DNA of 64,000 bases from SIAQ01 sp964484265 (lineage in GTDB: Bacteria > Planctomycetota > Planctomycetia > Gemmatales > Gemmataceae). The notes below the pieces were generated by a model. That model saw only the letters and a list, made by a program, of their open reading frames with translations, was not told the DNA's origin and did no database searches. Position 1 is the first letter of the stretch. Every line of letters begins with the position of its first letter. The position numbers and the translations under genes are program-made. Location: positions 77,499 to 141,498 of the forward strand of contig CAZAFH010000006.1 of assembly GCA_964484265.1 (NCBI GenBank). The letters are read 5' to 3'. This document shows, one piece after another, positions 43,939-51,235 of this stretch.

Positions 43939-45636
43939 ATGCGGCACTTATCTCTGTTCACAGTTGCGGTGTTGCTCGCCTGTACGCATTTCGCGCAGGC
44001 ACAGTCCGAACCTGATACCATCTCCGAGCGCGTCGTCACGAACGCTCTGCGGGATTTGAATTCCAAGTTCGCCCTGGTCAACGATTATTACGCGGTCGAT
44101 ATCAACAACCGCTCGATCATGGTCTATCGGCTCGACGAAGGCAAGCGTCTTCTGCTCCGAGCGCCGGCCAAGGGCGACGCCTCGCTGGCGACACTCAACA
44201 AGTACAACGAACGCTATGCCGTCACCACGCGTGCCGTTCGATATGAGAAGGCCGGCATCATTCTCGAAAGCGGCATTGATGCTTCGGTAGGAGTCAGCGA
44301 AACCGGGCTGAAGAAATACATCGGCAATTTCTTGAAGCAGGCAGATATCTTCGAGTCATTCATCGCGCAGCCCGCTGAGACAGCCGAGTCAAAGCCAAGC
44401 CCCAAGACCGAAACGAAGCTCGGCACAAGGCCCATCCAGCAGGCGCCGCCGCTCCAGATCAAACCCGATTCCGATGATCGCGAATTCGTCATCACCTTCC
44501 CAACAAACGATCCCCAGAACTGGGAGACCGCCTGGAAGATCGTCTGGGACATGGAATCTGCCAACAAGGCCAACGCACAGGGCTTCAAGTTTCCCAAAGG
44601 CGATCGCTCCAAACTTTTCAAGATCAAGCAAGCCTACTTCAAGACCAGTCCCAAATCGCCGTGGATTCAGGTGATCGAAGACGCCCATCCGTCCGAATTC
44701 TACGTCCCCTATTATTTCAAGGGTACGCGATTCTATGACCTCAAGGGCGTCGGCAGCTATGTCACGCTCAGCCCGAAAGAAGGCGGCGCCATCAGCCAAA
44801 CCATGGGCGCCTCGCGCCAGGTCATCGCCGAATTGCGCGACACCGGCGTCGCCTACAAGCATGGCAACATCACTCGCCGATCCGAGGAACTCACGCTCTG
44901 GGCGAACTTCGGCGCCGCCAACTACACCTACATGGTCGAATACGGCTTCCGCGATGACGGCGGCATCGTCTTCCGCCACTCGCCCACCGGCTACAACTAC
45001 TACGCCCACTTCGACGCGTCCCACATGCACGGCTCCTTCTGGCGCATTGGCATGAAGCTCGGGCCCGACGGCAATAACACCAAAAACACTGTCCACCTCG
45101 TCAGCCTGCCGCGCAGCCCCAAAGAACAAGGCGACGGCGGCCGCATCCTCATCGAAGATATCACCAAGGAGTCGTTCCACGACTGGAGCCCGGAAGCCTT
45201 TACCCGCGTTCGCGTGACCAACCCGGATTACTCCGTCATCCCCGCCGGCAAAGGCCGCGATGCGCTGCCCATCAGCTACGATCTCGTCACCTACCCGCAA
45301 GGCATCGCCCGGCATCGCCGATTCAAGGACGAAAACTTCTCCCTGCACGATTTCTGGATCACGCGGCACGACTGCCCCGAGAAGATGTACGTTAACCTGG
45401 GTAATTACTTCTTCACACAGAACGGCCAGCCAAGCCCGAGATTGCAAGACCTGAAACAGGAGAACGTCGTCCTTTGGCACTCGTCGGCGGGATTGCACGT
45501 GCCTCGCGCGGAAGACGGCATCCTCAATGGCAACAGCACGGCCAACGGCCAGGCGACCGTCTACTGGACCGTGTTCGAGCTTCGGCCGCGCAACATGTTC
45601 CTGCGCACGCCGATCTATCGATCGCTGCCAAGGTAG
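43939..45636 (+). CDS. secreted copper amine oxidase-like protein
   Basis: Predicted 565 residues with a signal peptide (MRHLSLFTVAVLLACTHFAQA-QS). The C-terminal half follows the catalytic domain of copper amine oxidases. ANYTYMVEYGFRDDGGIVFR carries the N-Y-x-Y motif, with Tyr329 where the topaquinone precursor sits. It is followed by a His-x-His (362 and 364, SHMHGSFW) and by DFWITRHDCPEKMYVN ... ENVVLWHSSAGLHVPRAEDG with His520 as third copper ligand. The ending (WTVFELRPRNMFLRTP) is also family-like. The N-terminal part is unrelated or reduced. Asp at the second motif position is replaced by Thr. Oxidation of a primary amine outside the cytoplasm is inferred. The start was chosen for the signal peptide. 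Confidence 0.72.
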   Translation: MRHLSLFTVAVLLACTHFAQAQSEPDTISERVVTNALRDLNSKFALVNDYYAVDINNRSIMVYRLDEGKRLLLRAPAKGDASLATLNKYNERYAVTTRAVRYEKAGIILESGIDASVGVSETGLKKYIGNFLKQADIFESFIAQPAETAESKPSPKTETKLGTRPIQQAPPLQIKPDSDDREFVITFPTNDPQNWETAWKIVWDMESANKANAQGFKFPKGDRSKLFKIKQAYFKTSPKSPWIQVIEDAHPSEFYVPYYFKGTRFYDLKGVGSYVTLSPKEGGAISQTMGASRQVIAELRDTGVAYKHGNITRRSEELTLWANFGAANYTYMVEYGFRDDGGIVFRHSPTGYNYYAHFDASHMHGSFWRIGMKLGPDGNNTKNTVHLVSLPRSPKEQGDGGRILIEDITKESFHDWSPEAFTRVRVTNPDYSVIPAGKGRDALPISYDLVTYPQGIARHRRFKDENFSLHDFWITRHDCPEKMYVNLGNYFFTQNGQPSPRLQDLKQENVVLWHSSAGLHVPRAEDGILNGNSTANGQATVYWTVFELRPRNMFLRTPIYRSLPR

Positions 45637-45660
45637 TCCACCCATTTCGTTAACGCCATA

Positions 45661-45710
45661 CGTTGCCGCTTGCGGCGCATCCAGAGCGCCACGCCGCAAG
45701 CGGCAATACC
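45661..45710. repeat. palindromic repeat (GCCGCTTGCGGC/GCCGCAAGCGGC)
   Basis: GTTGCCGCTTGCGGCGCATC..AGAGCGCCACGCCGCAAGCGGCAA forms a stem with self-complementary ends. It is a member of the CGCTTGC family and sits between the amine oxidase-like gene and the LarA-like gene. Confidence 0.7.
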
Positions 45711-45722
45711 GGGAATTTGTCT

Positions 45723-47072
45723 ATGAACACGTCGCGCTTGCCGAAAAGCCCGATCCCGTCTGTTGTCCCGGTTCGTCAATCGTTTGACCGCCCCCAGGTG
45801 AAAGACCTCGCTGCCGCCACGGTCGCCGCCCTTCGGCACGTGATCCCCGATCCAGCACACGTCCGCGGCAAGACCGTGGGGCTGACCGCACCCAGTCGGG
45901 GCATTCGGGATATCGGTCCGGTTCTGAAACATCTGGCGGCGGCGCTTCGCTCTTTCGGAGCGACACCGAAGATCCTCACGGCCATGGGAACCCACGGTGG
46001 CGGGACGGCAGCGGGAAACCTGGAAACGGCGCAGAATCGTGGCATCGATTCGGAACGAATCGGTGCGGACGTGATCGGCGACATCGACACGATCCACCTC
46101 GACACGATCGACGGTGTCGAGGTCCACGTCGGACGAGCCGCGATTGCGTGTGACGCCGTCATCCTTGTCAACCGTATCAAGGAACACACCGACATCCTTT
46201 GGCAGACACCTTTGCCGAAGGGCCATTTTGGCCTGGAAAGCGGTTGGGCGAAGATTTTGGCCCTGGGCCTCAGCCATCTCCAGGCGCTTGCTCAACATCA
46301 GCACGTGCACGGGAAAACACTCGGCGTGGCGATTGAAACTTCCGCCCGCCGGATTTTGCGCGGCCCCGAAGTGACGATCCTCGGCGGGATCGGGATCATC
46401 GAGAACGCCTACGACGAAACAGCCGAGGTGGTCGGCGCCCAGGTCTCCGCCAACGATGCCGGTATCGATGCGTTCTTCGGAACGGAGGCCAAGTATCTAG
46501 CCAGGTCTCGCGAACTGATGCCGAGACTACCATTTCGCGAGATCGACGTGCTGTGGTGCCATTGGCTGGGAAAGAACCTCAGCGGCCAGGGGATGCACAC
46601 AAAGACCATCGGACGCTCGCCGTATGGCGCCGTGCAGGGGGAGCCGTGGGTGCCTGGCACGCCGCGAATTTTCAACATCATCGGCAGCGCGCTCACGCCG
46701 GGCAATCACGGCAACGCGATCGGCATGGGAATGTGCGAGTTCATCACCGAGCGCTTTCGCGCCGCCGTGGATCCCGAGGTGACGGCGCTGAACTGCCTGA
46801 CCGCGCTATCGCCATGCCAGGCGCGGATGCCGATCGTGATGCCCAACGACCGAGCCGCACTGGAAACAGCGCTCGCGGTGTGTCCCAGGCAGAAGGATCC
46901 TCGGCTCGTGCTGATCCACAGCACGCTGAAGCTGGCGGCCCTTTTTGCCTCGCCCGCTGCTCTGGAAGGAAGCAACGCCGCGGGCCTCGAGGTCCACGGT
47001 AAACCTCGCACCATTCCGTTCACGGCTGACGATTATGTGGATTGGGAGGCACTAGCCCCCGGCGCGGAGTGA
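45723..47072 (+). CDS. LarA/DUF2088-type protein
   Basis: Predicted 449 residues. The N-terminal half resembles LarA (nickel-pincer lactate racemase), DUF2088: VGLTAPSRGIRDIGPVLKHLAAALRSFGATPKILTAMGTHGGGTAAGNLETAQNRGI, and later VILVNRIKEHTDI. Members bind a nickel-pincer nucleotide and racemise or epimerise hydroxy acids. No larB, larC or larE is in the window, so cofactor supply and substrate are unknown. The His/Gly-rich loops (AMGTHGGG) correspond to the LarA GTHR region. ATG 45723 was chosen because upstream codons are repeat DNA. Confidence 0.7.
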   Translation: MNTSRLPKSPIPSVVPVRQSFDRPQVKDLAAATVAALRHVIPDPAHVRGKTVGLTAPSRGIRDIGPVLKHLAAALRSFGATPKILTAMGTHGGGTAAGNLETAQNRGIDSERIGADVIGDIDTIHLDTIDGVEVHVGRAAIACDAVILVNRIKEHTDILWQTPLPKGHFGLESGWAKILALGLSHLQALAQHQHVHGKTLGVAIETSARRILRGPEVTILGGIGIIENAYDETAEVVGAQVSANDAGIDAFFGTEAKYLARSRELMPRLPFREIDVLWCHWLGKNLSGQGMHTKTIGRSPYGAVQGEPWVPGTPRIFNIIGSALTPGNHGNAIGMGMCEFITERFRAAVDPEVTALNCLTALSPCQARMPIVMPNDRAALETALAVCPRQKDPRLVLIHSTLKLAALFASPAALEGSNAAGLEVHGKPRTIPFTADDYVDWEALAPGAE

Positions 47073-47207
47073 GAACCGGCCGTTGCCTCGAAAAAAGCAA
47101 TCGCCGAATTCGGCGCTTGATTTCGTTGCTAGCTTTGCTACGGTATCTAAACACTGTTGATACAATAATTTTCGTAACCCGTATCTACGCATCCAAGGAG
47201 ATTCAAC

Positions 47208-47720
47208 GTGGATTCGATGTCGCTGATTTTGTTCGCTCAACCCGGAAAAGGTCCGCCGCCCGATGTAGGCGGCGCTCTCGCCGCTGGCGGGGCCATGTTC
47301 TTTGGTATTATCTGCGTCGTCATCGTCCTCAACATTATCATGTTGAGCATCGGCATCTGGTACTTGATGACGATGTACAAGTTATTCAGCGCCATTGCGC
47401 CGCGTAATCGCGATATGGAACCGGGCATGATCTTCTTGATCTTCGTTCCGCTTATCAATATCGTTTGGCCCTGGCTGATCATGTTCCGCGCGTGCTCTTC
47501 CTTGCAGAAAGAATACGAAGACCGCGGCATGAAAGGCGACGGCGACTACGGCAAGACCAAGGGCCTGGTGCATCTCGTCGGCAGCATCGTCTGCCCGCCG
47601 GTCGGGTTCGTTGGCCTAATTTTGTACGTCCTGCAAATGCGCAAATACCTCGAAGAACTCGGTGGCGGTTCATCGGGCGGCGGCAAGAAAAAGAAAGTCG
47701 ATGACGACGACGACGAATAA
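47208..47720 (+). CDS. small membrane protein with acidic-basic tail
   Basis: Predicted 170 residues. The GTG at 47208 is favoured: AAGGAG lies 8 bases before it. ATG 47217 is the alternative. Three or four membrane helices (IICVVIVLNIIMLSIGIWYLM, GMIFLIFVPLINIVWPWLIMF, LVGSIVCPPVGFVGLILYVL) are followed by GGGSSGGGKKKKVDDDDDE. No family was recognised; similar four-helix proteins with this layout are common in planctomycetes. A TACAAT at 47161-47166 may be the -10 box. A terminator follows. Confidence 0.75.
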   Translation: MDSMSLILFAQPGKGPPPDVGGALAAGGAMFFGIICVVIVLNIIMLSIGIWYLMTMYKLFSAIAPRNRDMEPGMIFLIFVPLINIVWPWLIMFRACSSLQKEYEDRGMKGDGDYGKTKGLVHLVGSIVCPPVGFVGLILYVLQMRKYLEELGGGSSGGGKKKKVDDDDDE

Positions 47721-47732
47721 CCTGCCTTCACG

Positions 47733-47768
47733 CCCACGGGCTGAGAATGGCTCGCCCGTGGGATTTTC
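47733..47768 (+). terminator. intrinsic terminator
   Basis: CCCACGGGC (47733-47741) pairs with GCCCGTGGG (47754-47762), followed by ATTTTCC. It lies just after the membrane protein and before the infC promoter. Confidence 0.65.
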
Positions 47769-47801
47769 CGTTCGATTTTTCGGGAAAACCGAATTTCCCT
47801 G

Positions 47802-47830
47802 TTGACCCACAAGTCAAATACTGCAACAAT
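47802..47830 (+). promoter_or_regulatory. possible infC operon promoter
   Basis: TTGACC (47802-47807), 17 bases, AACAAT (47825-47830). The start would be near 47837, about 90 bases before the infC start codon, leaving a leader. Confidence 0.4.
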
Positions 47831-47927
47831 GTTCGATTGAGTGGATCAAGTGTTCACTCAGCCCCGCACGCCAGCACCTACGCTGCCGTGCTTACCCGGT
47901 TTTTCTTTACACAGGAGTACGAAGTCC

Positions 47928-48473
47928 TTGCCTCCAGGGAATTTTGATCGCGATCGCGATCGTGACCGACGGGAGTTCCAAACTCGAGTCAACGAATACA
48001 TCCGCATCAGCCCGATACGCGTTATCGGAGCAAACGGCGAGCAGGTTGGCGTTATCCCGACCGCTCAGGCCCTGGAGATGGCGCGCGAAGCGCAACTCGA
48101 TCTTGTCGAGGTGGCGCCGCTTGAAAAGCCGCCCGTCTGCAAGATCATGGACTTCGGCAAGTTCAAGTTTCAGCAAAAACAAAAACAAAAAGAAAAAACC
48201 AAGGCCCACCAGCAAAAGCTCAAGGAAATCCGCCTGCGCCCCAAGACCGATATCCACGACATCGAAACCAAGGTCAGCCAGGCGCGAAAGTTCCTTGAGC
48301 ACCACGACAAAGTCCTCGTTTATGTCATGTTCAAGGGCCGTGAGTTGCAGCACATCGAGGAAGGCCAGCGCATCTTGCAGTTGATGCGAGATAAGCTCGT
48401 GGACCTGGCCAAGATCGAAAAAGAGCCTCGCATGGAAGGCAAGCGCTGTTCCATGATGCTGGCGCCGAAATAG
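47928..48473 (+). CDS. infC: InfC, translation initiation factor IF-3
   Basis: IF-3 binds the 30S subunit and enforces start-codon choice. The core motifs are complete: NEYIRISPIRVIGANGEQVGVIPTAQALEMAREAQLDLVEVAP, the linker with KFQQKQKQKEKTK, and the C-domain with DIHDIETKVSQARKFL and KVLVYVMFKGRELQH. No ATG or GTG lies in frame close to the N-terminus. The best start is TTG at 47928 with AGGAG 10 bases upstream, giving 181 residues and an Arg/Asp repeat (RDRDRDRR). A non-AUG start fits IF-3 autoregulation known from enterobacteria, where infC starts with AUU. Genes rpmI, rplT and pheST follow in the classic order. Confidence 0.93.
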   Translation: MPPGNFDRDRDRDRREFQTRVNEYIRISPIRVIGANGEQVGVIPTAQALEMAREAQLDLVEVAPLEKPPVCKIMDFGKFKFQQKQKQKEKTKAHQQKLKEIRLRPKTDIHDIETKVSQARKFLEHHDKVLVYVMFKGRELQHIEEGQRILQLMRDKLVDLAKIEKEPRMEGKRCSMMLAPK

Positions 48474-48483
48474 TGTCCTCAAA

Positions 48484-48512
48484 CCCAACGGTTCGCTGCG
48501 CTCACCATTGGG
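48484..48512 (-). repeat. REP-like hairpin, copy 3 of the TGAGCGCAGCGA family
   Basis: On the minus strand: stem CCCAATGG/CCGTTGGG with loop TGAGCGCAGCGAA. It is identical in its 29 bases to the copy inside pheT at 53117-53145. It lies 10 bases after the infC stop and is followed by GGACAATTTTTTTTCC, so it may act as an attenuator or terminator within the operon. Confidence 0.85.
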
Positions 48513-48546
48513 CTTGGACAATTTTTTTTCCGGTCCTACAATATCC

Positions 48547-48583
48547 AACTCCCCTTTTCGCACGGAGGGGAGTTGTTGTTTTT
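48547..48583 (+). terminator. hairpin with T-rich tail before rpmI
   Basis: AACTCCCC (48547-48554) pairs with GGGGAGTT (48567-48574), followed by GTTGTTTTT. It is an intrinsic-terminator-like hairpin between infC and rpmI, 14 bases before the rpmI start. It could be a transcription attenuator or the binding site for L20 autoregulation; neither is proven. Confidence 0.5.
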
Positions 48584-48596
48584 CCTGGAGTTGGTC

Positions 48597-48791
48597 ATGC
48601 CAAAGATGAAATCCCACAAGGCGTCGCGCAAGCGATTCCGTGTTTCCGCGAAGGGAAAGCTCAAGCGATCCCAGGCGGGCAAGAAGCACTTGAATAGCCA
48701 CAAGGCCGGTAAACGCAAACGTCAGCTGCGCGGCCGAGTCGCCGAAACGGGAATCGTGGCGGCGAAGTACATCCTCAACATCGGCGACTGA
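48597..48791 (+). CDS. rpmI: RpmI, ribosomal protein L35
   Basis: Predicted 64 residues: MPKMKSHKASRKRFRVSAKGKLK, then the Lys/Arg-rich core, ending LNIGD. Length and the MPK(M/L)K start are those of L35. CTGGAG lies 7 bases upstream. An in-frame ATG at 48573 would add eight hydrophobic residues and is rejected. Confidence 0.97.
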   Translation: MPKMKSHKASRKRFRVSAKGKLKRSQAGKKHLNSHKAGKRKRQLRGRVAETGIVAAKYILNIGD

Positions 48792-48796
48792 TTGTC

Positions 48797-48857
48797 GCGA
48801 TTTCCGTTTTCGTCTAGCGTTCGCAGGACCTCTTGCGAGCGCTAAACGTAAACGGAT
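48797..48857. repeat. palindromic repeat with arms CGTTT..AGCG / CGCTAAACG
   Basis: CCGTTTTCGTCTAGCGTTCGC.. is complementary to ..GCGAGCGCTAAACGTAAACGG. It lies between rpmI and rplT and relates to the TTAGCGCTC part of the CGCTTGC family. Confidence 0.6.
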
Positions 48858-48922
48858 CACCATTCGACGCACCCAGGGATTCCATGCCCCTGGCCGTCGA
48901 TTTTTCCTGAAAGGAGCAAGTC

Positions 48923-49276
48923 ATGGTTCGCGCGACAAGCGGCGTGCCGTTTCGCAAAGGCCGAAACCGCACGTTCAAACTCACCAAGGGTTTCCGTGCC
49001 GGTCGGCACAATCTCTACCGCCAATCTCTCGTCACGCTCATTCGTGGCCGAAAGTATGCTTTCCGCGATCGTCGGGTGAAGAAGCGCCAGTTCCGCCGAT
49101 TGTGGATCATCCGCCTCAGCGCCGCATGCCGGGCGCGGGGAATGCGTTATAGCCAGCTGATCCACGGATTGCAAAAAGCGAACTGCGAACTGAATCGCAA
49201 CGCACTGTCCGAAATCGCGATCCACGACCCAGCCGGCTTCGACGCGGTCGTGGAGTTCGTGAAGAAGCACTTGTAA
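48923..49276 (+). CDS. rplT: RplT, ribosomal protein L20
   Basis: Predicted 117 residues, the normal length. Motifs KLTKGFRAGRHNLYR, RGRKYAFRDRRVKKRQFRRLWIIRLSAACR and YSQLIHGLQKANCELNRNALSEIA. AAGGAG lies 8 bases upstream. In many bacteria L20 represses its own operon by binding an rRNA-like leader. Confidence 0.97.
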   Translation: MVRATSGVPFRKGRNRTFKLTKGFRAGRHNLYRQSLVTLIRGRKYAFRDRRVKKRQFRRLWIIRLSAACRARGMRYSQLIHGLQKANCELNRNALSEIAIHDPAGFDAVVEFVKKHL

Positions 49277-49299
49277 ATATTACCGTGAACCGATTGCCA

Positions 49300-49330
49300 A
49301 GCCCACGGGTCTGAATCTCGTGGGCTTTTT
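49300..49330 (+). terminator. intrinsic terminator after rplT
   Basis: AGCCCACG (49300-49307) pairs with CGTGGGCT (49319-49326), followed by TTTT. It separates infC-rpmI-rplT from pheS, so pheS may have its own promoter. Confidence 0.75.
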
Positions 49331-49360
49331 CGTTGACTGGCGATAAAAAATCTATCCAAG

Positions 49361-49440
49361 CCCCACCATGAGCGCAGCGATTGGTGGGGGTGATTTAACG
49401 GATGCAATGACCCCCGCCAATCGCTGCGCTCATGGTGGGG
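49361..49440. repeat. inverted pair of REP-like hairpins (copies 5 and 6)
   Basis: Copy 5 (49361-49389): CCCCACCA, loop TGAGCGCAGCGAT, TGGTGGGG. Copy 6 (49412-49440), in opposite orientation: stem CCCCACCA/TGGCGGGG with one mismatch and the same loop. The pair ends 15 bases before the pheS ATG, which has no obvious ribosome binding site. Confidence 0.92.
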
Positions 49441-49455
49441 CTTGCCTGGTAATTT

Positions 49456-50478
49456 ATGTCCGACCTAGCCGCACTTGAGCAACGTGCCAAAACCGAACTC
49501 GACGCCTGCACCGACGAGCCGACCCTTCGCGCCTGGAACACCAAATATTTCGGCGCGAACGGCGAAGTGTTAGCGGCGCTCAAAGCGATCGGCACGATCC
49601 CGAAAGATCAACGCAAGACCTATGGCCAGGAAGCGAACCGCATCAAGGAAGCGCTGACGGCGCAGTATGAACAGTCATTGGCGGACGCCAAAGAGCGGGC
49701 GCTCAACGAGAGCCTGACCGCCAACCCGCTCGACGTCACGCTGCCGGGCCGGCCTGTCCAGCGCGGGCGTCTGCACGTCGCCACGCGGATCATGAGGCAA
49801 ATTTACGGTATCTTCGCCGACATGGGCTTTCAGGTGTACCGCACCCGCGAAGTCGAGGATGACCTCACCAACTTCGAGCTGCTCAACATGCCGCCGCACC
49901 ATCCCGCACGCGACATGTGGGACACGTTCCACACGACCACGCCCGGCGTCATCCTGCGCACGCACACATCGCCCGGGCAGGTGCACGTAATGCGCGAAGT
50001 CTGCCCGGCGCCGATCCGCGTGATCCTGCCCGGCATGTGCTATCGCTACGAGGCCATCACGACACGTAGCGAGATTCAGTTTCAGCAAGTCGAAGGCCTG
50101 GTCATCGGCGAACACGTGACCATGGCCGACCTCAAGGGCACGATCACTGCGTTCGCCCGCCGGCTGTTCGGGCAGGAGCGACAGGTGCGGTTTCGCTCGA
50201 GCTATTTTCCGTTCACGGAGCCATCGATCGAAGTCGACATCGATTGGCCGAAAGAGGACCCGAACGCCGACCGCTTAACGAAGGGCACAGGTTGGCTGGA
50301 GATTATGGGCGCCGGCATGGTGCATCCGGTCGTTCTGCGCAACGGCGGCTACGACCCGGCGAAACACAGCGGCTTCGCGTTCGGCATGGGACCGCAGCGC
50401 ATCACGATGCTCAAACACGCAATCGACGACATTCGGCAATTCTGGGGGAACGACCTGCGATTTTTGCGGCAGTTTTGA
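49456..50478 (+). CDS. pheS: PheS, phenylalanyl-tRNA synthetase alpha subunit
   Basis: Catalytic subunit of the alpha2-beta2 enzyme, predicted 340 residues. N-terminal coiled coil, then PGRPVQRGRLHVATRIMRQIYGIFADMGFQVYRTREVEDDLTNFELLNMPPHHPARDMWDTFH, motif 2 (VCPAPIRVILPGMCYRYEAITTRSEIQFQQVEG) and motif 3 (GFAFGMGPQRITMLKHAIDDIRQFWGNDLRFLRQF). All class II signatures are intact. It is separated from pheT by a 757-bp insertion carrying hairpins and a RAYT-like gene. Confidence 0.97.
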   Translation: MSDLAALEQRAKTELDACTDEPTLRAWNTKYFGANGEVLAALKAIGTIPKDQRKTYGQEANRIKEALTAQYEQSLADAKERALNESLTANPLDVTLPGRPVQRGRLHVATRIMRQIYGIFADMGFQVYRTREVEDDLTNFELLNMPPHHPARDMWDTFHTTTPGVILRTHTSPGQVHVMREVCPAPIRVILPGMCYRYEAITTRSEIQFQQVEGLVIGEHVTMADLKGTITAFARRLFGQERQVRFRSSYFPFTEPSIEVDIDWPKEDPNADRLTKGTGWLEIMGAGMVHPVVLRNGGYDPAKHSGFAFGMGPQRITMLKHAIDDIRQFWGNDLRFLRQF

Positions 50479-50483
50479 CCAAG

Positions 50484-50568
50484 CCCCAGGATGAGCGCCG
50501 CGATTCCTGGGGGTGAATTGAATGAATCGGAACCATCACCCCCACCAATCGCTGCGCTCATGGTGGGG
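50484..50568. repeat. inverted pair of REP-like hairpins (copies 7 and 8), 5' of the RAYT-like gene
   Basis: Copy 7 (50484-50512): stem CCCCAGGA/TCCTGGGG, loop TGAGCGCCGCGAT (one base different). Copy 8 (50540-50568), in opposite orientation: stem CCCCACCA/TGGTGGGG, loop TGAGCGCAGCGAT. Copy 7 begins 5 bases after the pheS stop. Confidence 0.93.
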
Positions 50569-50577
50569 CTTGTGGAA

Positions 50578-51129
50578 ATGTTTATGCCCACCGAAGGTCG
50601 ATGCTGGCGGCATGTCGTCATCTCCACGCTCAATAGCTGGTTGCCTGGAGATCCACGCGGATTTCGGAGCGTCGATCACAAAATCCATTCCTCTGGCGAC
50701 TACAAGAATCCTCCGCCGGAAGGAGAACATGCAGGGCTTCACCGATACAGCAAAGCTATTAGTGGCGACGTAGTGACGATTCCCCGTGAATTGCGAGAAA
50801 CAATCGGAACGGAAATTCGCGATGAATTAGCGAAGAAATCTTGCACGTTGCTCGTGATATCGGTTTCCGCTTCGCACTGCCATCTGCAAGCTGAATATCC
50901 TGATGATTTGAAGATAATTCGCCGAATCATGGGCGAGTGCAAGCGTAAGGCATCCGTCGAAGTTCGAGAGCAACTGCCTGGGCGTATCTGGGCTCATGAT
51001 GGGAAATATGAATTAATCGATACTCAGGAATACCAGAACAACGTTTACAACTACATCTGGTCCAAACAGGAAGACGCCTGGATCTGGTCCGTCAAGGACG
51101 GAATCAAGACGACCTGGATTGATACGTAA
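50578..51129 (+). CDS. RAYT-like (REP-associated tyrosine transposase) protein
   Basis: Predicted 183 residues from the ATG at 50578; 50584 is possible, and the earlier frame is translated repeat. The pattern HVVISTLNSWLPGDPRGFRS near the start resembles planctomycete Y1-transposase-like proteins (IS200/RAYT class). An HUH-type metal motif, H100-C-H102 (ASHCHLQAEY), lies after LLVISVSA. The C-terminal helix EYQNNVYNYIWSKQ offers candidate catalytic tyrosines at 152, 157 and 159. The middle residue of HUH is Cys here. It is flanked on both sides by inverted pairs of the TGAGCGCAGCGA hairpin and sits between pheS and pheT. RAYTs are single-copy genes that cut REP hairpins; activity here is inferred. 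Confidence 0.72.
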   Translation: MFMPTEGRCWRHVVISTLNSWLPGDPRGFRSVDHKIHSSGDYKNPPPEGEHAGLHRYSKAISGDVVTIPRELRETIGTEIRDELAKKSCTLLVISVSASHCHLQAEYPDDLKIIRRIMGECKRKASVEVREQLPGRIWAHDGKYELIDTQEYQNNVYNYIWSKQEDAWIWSVKDGIKTTWIDT

Positions 51130-51141
51130 TAGTCCAGCAAG

Positions 51142-51221
51142 CCCCAGGATGAGCGCAGCGATTCCTGGGGGTGAATCCACCGAAACCATCACCCCCACCA
51201 ATCGCTGCGCTCATGGTGGGG
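51142..51221. repeat. inverted pair of REP-like hairpins (copies 9 and 10), 3' of the RAYT-like gene
   Basis: Copy 9 (51142-51170): stem CCCCAGGA/TCCTGGGG, loop TGAGCGCAGCGAT. Copy 10 (51193-51221), in opposite orientation: stem CCCCACCA/TGGTGGGG, same loop. The pair repeats the layout of copies 7 and 8 almost base for base and ends 14 bases before the pheT ATG. Confidence 0.93.
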
Positions 51222-51235
51222 CTTGAAACCACCCC

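Noticed and set aside
50491..50577. 29-codon N-terminal extension of the RAYT-like gene
   Set aside because: It is the translated hairpin pair, not conserved protein.
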